DNA of 64,000 nucleotides, taken from assembly GCF_021556395.1 (NCBI RefSeq), contig NZ_JAKGCS010000024.1:617807-681806 (forward strand). The letters run 5' to 3'. Positions 60,889 to 64,000 of the stretch are shown here, one piece after another. This DNA comes from Acuticoccus kalidii. Lineage in GTDB: Bacteria; Pseudomonadota; Alphaproteobacteria; Rhizobiales; Amorphaceae. How positions within the stretch are numbered: position 1 is the first letter of the stretch; every line of letters starts with the position of its first letter. The translations under genes and the position numbers were made by a program. Below the pieces are notes generated by a model that saw only the letters and a list, made by a program, of their open reading frames with translations, had not been told where the DNA came from and did no database searches.

Positions 60889-61602
60889 ATGGCAAGAGAC
60901 CCCGAAATACCTGAACTGACCCAGGAATGGCAGCGGCGCCTTTGGGACCGCATGAACGAGTCTGGGTTCAAGATGAAGACGTTGTCACTCGCGATCGGGG
61001 CGGGCGAAACCTACGTGCGCGACATCCTGAAGCGCGAAAGGCAACCGTCACACGACCGCTTTTCCAAGTTGGCCAGCGCACTCGGCGTTTCCGTCGCCTG
61101 GTTATCAGCGGAAACACCTTCGATTGAAGGGCCCGCAACCTCGGGGTTTAACTATCTTGGCAAATATGCAGCCCGAGTGGTTGGAGATATTGCCTATGAT
61201 CACTGGCTCGGGCGGAAGCGCCTAGATAAATACCCGGGCAGTGATATGCATAAAAACACATCCCTTGAACTCTCCACCCTCGATTTCGAGTACGGGCTGA
61301 CGGTCACCGACACCTCAGTCAACCAGATTGCCAACGTCGGCGACACGCTTCTTTGCGAGCCGACTGGGCCCGATTATTCCGGCAGCCTTCTTGGCGCACT
61401 CGTTATTGTTGAGCGCGAGAACCAATCGACAAAAGCGGTGGAGATCACGGCGAGGCGCGTCGTGGAGCGGGAAGGTGCGCCCGCGCTCGTCTTCGCCTCA
61501 ACAGACACCCGATTGACCGACGTCATCCGAATTCCTTCTGACGACACCGAGATCGTCACCCGTATTGTTGGCCGCGTCGTTGGCCGAATTGAGAGATTTT
61601 AG
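60889..61602 (+). CDS. CI-like prophage repressor (S24-type)
   Basis: 237 residues. N-terminal HTH: RMNESGFKMKTLSLAIGAGE, then TYVRDILKRERQPSHDRFSK. The C-terminal domain resembles LexA/CI: TDTSVNQIANVGDTLLCEP carries a candidate Ser143, but the matching Lys is not obvious (ITARRVV), and no Ala-Gly cleavage bond is clear, so self-cleavage is doubtful. ATG 60889 is preferred over 60838 because an operator and -10 lie between them. It should bind TGGGC-type operators. Confidence 0.82.
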   Translation: MARDPEIPELTQEWQRRLWDRMNESGFKMKTLSLAIGAGETYVRDILKRERQPSHDRFSKLASALGVSVAWLSAETPSIEGPATSGFNYLGKYAARVVGDIAYDHWLGRKRLDKYPGSDMHKNTSLELSTLDFEYGLTVTDTSVNQIANVGDTLLCEPTGPDYSGSLLGALVIVERENQSTKAVEITARRVVEREGAPALVFASTDTRLTDVIRIPSDDTEIVTRIVGRVVGRIERF

Positions 61603-61620
61603 AATGAATAGGTGCTCGCA

Positions 61621-62262
61621 ATGGACCAAGCATTTCTTCGACGCGTTCACTCCGACCGAATCGAAAAGCGCCAAATAGACGAACTGATCGGGCTGGCGCG
61701 CGGCATCGCAGCCGATGGAGCCATCAACCAAGCCGAGGCTGAGGTGTTGGCGACATGGCTCGCGGCCAATGCCAGCGCCAGCGAGAGCCCGATCATCTGG
61801 ATCCTCTACACCCGCGTCGGGGAAATGCTTTCCGACGGCGTCCTCGACGACGATGAGAAGAGCGAGCTTCTGGCCACGCTGACCAAACTGACGGGCGACC
61901 CGTCGGAACTCGGCGAAGAGCTGAAGGCAACCACTCTCCCCCTCTGCGATCCTGCACCCGCCGTCAGGTTCACCGATGAGAAATTCTGCTTCACCGGCAC
62001 ATTCGCGTACGGGTGCAGAAAGACTTGCGAGAACGTCGCCAAGCTCCACGGCGGCGACGCCGGCGGCTTGCTGAAGTCGACGACCTATCTCGTGATCGGC
62101 ACATATGTGTCTGACGCGTGGGTCTATTCGACATATGGCAGGAAGATCGAGAAGGCTTGCCAGATGCGCGCGAAAGGCCTGCCGATCGCGATCATCTCGG
62201 AGGATCATTGGGTCCGCGCCGTCGAGGCTGAACAAGCTCGCTCCGATCTGGGCAGCATGTGA
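61621..62262 (+). CDS. TerB-like plus BRCT domain protein
   Basis: 213 residues. The first 95 residues (IDELIGLARGIAADGAINQA, then VGEMLSDGVLDDDEKSELLA) look like an EF-hand-like/TerB helical domain. Residues about 120-205 are a BRCT domain (EKFCFTGTFAYGCRKTCENV, LVIGTYVSDAWVYSTYGRKI). This combination occurs in bacterial accessory genes; the BRCT part suggests binding to nicked or damaged DNA or a partner. It follows the repressor by 18 bases. Confidence 0.78.
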   Translation: MDQAFLRRVHSDRIEKRQIDELIGLARGIAADGAINQAEAEVLATWLAANASASESPIIWILYTRVGEMLSDGVLDDDEKSELLATLTKLTGDPSELGEELKATTLPLCDPAPAVRFTDEKFCFTGTFAYGCRKTCENVAKLHGGDAGGLLKSTTYLVIGTYVSDAWVYSTYGRKIEKACQMRAKGLPIAIISEDHWVRAVEAEQARSDLGSM

Positions 62263-62320
62263 TCGCCCGCGTCGTCGGCTACCTCCACCGATTTTAGGTT
62301 CCTCGATTCAGGAGATCGAC

Positions 62321-62923
62321 ATGCGATTTCACGTCATCGCCGCAGTTTTCGCGGCCGCAGTGTGCGCGACGCCAGCGCTCGGCGCCGAGAGCTGCTCCGT
62401 CAGCGAGGCAGAGATCCGAGGCAGAATTGCTATGCAATTTTTCAAAGAAATGGCGAGTCTCGAAGCCGAAATCGCACGTCTGAATGCGGAGAATGAATCG
62501 CTAAGGGAATCCCTCGCGGAGGCGCAAACCGCAGCGGAATCAGCGACGGAGAGATCCCCGCTCGACAACCTGCGCGGCTTCGCATCCGGCTTCGCTCAGA
62601 GTGCCGGATCGGGCGCGGCGCTCAGGGACGTGCTCGTCTTTTCCGACGAGAGCATCACGCGGAACAATTTCATCGACATGAGCACGGTGAACTTCGCGGT
62701 CGAGAACATGAGCGATGATGAATTCTCGGTCGTGGAGGTGTCGTGTTCTCTGTTCGCGGGTGGGCGCGCGGCCGGCGTGGCAATCGGTGAATTGCTTGCC
62801 ATGGGGCCGCGCTCGAAGCTGACTGGATCAGCGCTTGTGCTCGATGGACCGACCGAGAATGTCGACGAGATCGAGTGCCGCGCGACGGCCGATTACGGTC
62901 CGCTGTTCGAATCCATGCGGTGA
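62321..62923 (+). CDS. Exported coiled-coil protein, unknown
   Basis: 200 residues with a Sec signal (VIAAVFAAAVCATPALGAES), a coiled coil about residues 40-75 (MASLEAEIARLNAENESLRE), and a beta-rich C-terminal domain containing VEVSCSLFAGG and DEIECRATADYG, probably disulfide-bonded. AGGAGAT precedes ATG 62321. The last part overlaps the leftward gene 62893-63183. Unknown function. Confidence 0.7.
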   Translation: MRFHVIAAVFAAAVCATPALGAESCSVSEAEIRGRIAMQFFKEMASLEAEIARLNAENESLRESLAEAQTAAESATERSPLDNLRGFASGFAQSAGSGAALRDVLVFSDESITRNNFIDMSTVNFAVENMSDDEFSVVEVSCSLFAGGRAAGVAIGELLAMGPRSKLTGSALVLDGPTENVDEIECRATADYGPLFESMR

Positions 62924-63183
62924 TCTTCGGCTTGTTCGCCGGCTGTCTTCCTGGCGTCGAGCACGGCCTGTTGTGCGGTGGCAGCTTCCCGAAGCACACC
63001 GATCACCGCCCGCAGGACATGATCCCCCATGGCGATCCGATGATAGGGCACGAACCGAGAGGAGGTGGATCCAGGCATGGCCAAGACGCGATCGAGAGCG
63101 TCGGCCACGGCCGTCATGTCAACATATCGAAGATCATCTTTATTTTCATCATCATCAACCCATACAGGCATCGTATTGCTCAT
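62893..63183 (-). CDS. Small acidic protein, unknown
   Basis: 96 residues: MSNTMPVWVDDDENKDDLRY, then MTAVADALDRVLAMPGSTSS and LRAVIGVLREAATAQQAVLD. GAGG eight bases before ATG 63183. The start codon overlaps head to head the ATG of the rightward gene at 63182, and its end overlaps the preceding gene by 31 bases, so either it or the neighbour may be spurious. Confidence 0.5.
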   Translation of the reverse strand: MSNTMPVWVDDDENKDDLRYVDMTAVADALDRVLAMPGSTSSRFVPYHRIAMGDHVLRAVIGVLREAATAQQAVLDARKTAGEQAEDHRMDSNSGP

Positions 63184-63532
63184 GGCACATTCCTCATCTG
63201 ATGAACTTTGGCTCAAAGCCGCCCGATACTCGATACAACAATCAAATTATCTTACCGCAAACGTTGATTTTGACAACGTCAACGCGCACATCTTCAACAC
63301 ACTCCAATACTTTATTATCTCGGATGAAATCCGGCAGGCAGAATTACAGTTACGAACGTCGGCGTACGACTATTTCACGCTGGTGCGATCAAGATGGATG
63401 AAGGGCCCCTCTGACCCTCAGGTGATGGCCGCTAAGGCCGCCGCCATCGAAGCGCTCGATCACCTCGACGACCTTCTCAAAACAGCCCCATCAAGCGACC
63501 TGGCAAAGGCACTCGGCATCGGGCTGTCTTAA
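63182..63532 (+). CDS. Helical protein, unknown
   Basis: 116 residues: MAHSSSDELWLKAARYSIQQ, then RQAELQLRTSAYDYFTLVRS and AAKAAAIEALDHLDDLLKTA. All helical, soluble, AT-rich start. No strong ribosome site. It is the last gene before the IS at the window end and may be cargo or flanking chromosome. Confidence 0.55.
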   Translation: MAHSSSDELWLKAARYSIQQSNYLTANVDFDNVNAHIFNTLQYFIISDEIRQAELQLRTSAYDYFTLVRSRWMKGPSDPQVMAAKAAAIEALDHLDDLLKTAPSSDLAKALGIGLS

Positions 63533-63603
63533 TCGATCACGCGCCAGATTGTCGCCTCGATGCGTATTCGGCCACGGCTGGCACTCTTTCGATGGCATCC
63601 TCT

Positions 63604-64000
63604 GTTAGGCTCAGGACCCATAAACACGATCCGTTAAGGCGGATCTGATTCCACGATCTCCGAAGGGAGATCGCCATGAGCAACGCGCACTTCTGGCTGA
63701 GCGAGGCGCAGTTCGAGCGTCTCGCGCCGCTTCTGCCCACCGATACCCGGGGCAAGCCGAGGGTCGATGATCGCCGCGTGATCAGCGGCATCATTCACGT
63801 CCTGAAGTCGGGCTGCCGATGGAAGGATGCGCCCGAGGCCTACGGGCCGCATAAGACACTCTACAATCGCTTCGTCCGTTGGGCCGCGAAGGGCGTGTGG
63901 GTCGACGTCTTCCATGCCCTGGCCGCCGCTGGCGGCCCGCCTGCGGCGATCCTGATCGACTCTTCGGCGGTAAAGGCGCATCGCTGCGCGGCAGGAGGCA
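63604..64000 (+). mobile_element. Left end of IS5/IS427-type element, truncated by window
   Basis: The element appears to begin with GGCTCAGGACCCATAAACAC near 63608, typical of IS427-group left ends, 70 bases before the transposase start. The right end and target repeat lie outside the window, so the exact left boundary (63604-63608) is uncertain. Confidence 0.7.
63676..64000 (+). CDS. IS5-family (IS427 group) transposase, N-terminal part
   Basis: The first 108 residues are present and run off the window. LSEAQFERLAPLLPTDTRGK, then RRVISGIIHVLKSGCRWKDA and GPHKTLYNRFVRWAAKGVWV are the IS427 orfA signature, and ILIDSSAVKAHRCA contains the first catalytic Asp. IS427 elements often use a frameshift to join two frames; that site would be beyond the window. 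Confidence 0.9.
   Translation, partial: MSNAHFWLSEAQFERLAPLLPTDTRGKPRVDDRRVISGIIHVLKSGCRWKDAPEAYGPHKTLYNRFVRWAAKGVWVDVFHALAAAGGPPAAILIDSSAVKAHRCAAGG

Overview
The window is GC-rich and looks like a chromosomal segment of an alphaproteobacterium, probably Hyphomicrobiales-like. This is inferred from the IS families, a phage-borne GcrA-like regulator, a GapR/DUF2312-like protein and the paoABC-type oxidoreductase; the genus cannot be read from the sequence.

Layout. (1) 1-6.1 kb is ordinary chromosome: two cupins of the hydroxynitrile-lyase-like type flank a frameshifted RibD/DHFR-like gene, followed by the paoABC molybdenum aldehyde oxidoreductase operon. (2) 6.1-10.8 kb is an accessory strip: short repeats, an XRE regulator, a complete IS1182-family element, and an unrecognised two-gene unit whose first product has a QxK nuclease-like motif. 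(3) 11.2-63.5 kb is a large mosaic prophage. Its head module is lambda-like (Nu1/GpA terminase, W, portal, a ClpP-like protease fused to the major capsid protein, decoration protein). Its contractile tail is P2-like (V, PAAR, W, J, I, fibres, sheath, tube, E/E', tape measure, U, X, D). The lysis set is an endolysin, nested Rz/Rz1 spanins and a holin-like protein. All of these are read leftward from about 43.06 kb. (4) 63.6 kb to the end is the left end of an IS5/IS427-type element cut by the window edge.

The prophage early region is also leftward, from a Cro-like gene at 60.8 kb. It encodes a GIY-YIG/YdaS-type fusion, small proteins, a CII-like regulator, a RuvC-like resolvase, thymidylate synthase, C5 and MT-A70 methylases, a protein with the DnaA origin-binding domain, a GcrA-like regulator, a Toprim primase and a DnaB-type helicase, and ends near a tRNA-Met(CAU). 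A CI-like repressor reads rightward at 60.9 kb. Two TGGGC-N4-5-CCCA operators lie between CI and Cro. A third near-identical operator lies 17.7 kb away, inside the promoter of a small rightward operon at 43.1 kb, so repressor control seems to reach that operon. Predicted starts of cro, cI and a toxin gene fall at or within about two bases of the start codon, which suggests leaderless mRNAs.

Cargo genes sit at the prophage edges and between modules: a sulfotransferase, an orphan gene and a GT90-type glycosyltransferase (possible surface modification), a RelE/XRE toxin-antitoxin pair, and two exported or membrane proteins. No integrase, protelomerase or partition gene was found, so the integration mode is unresolved.
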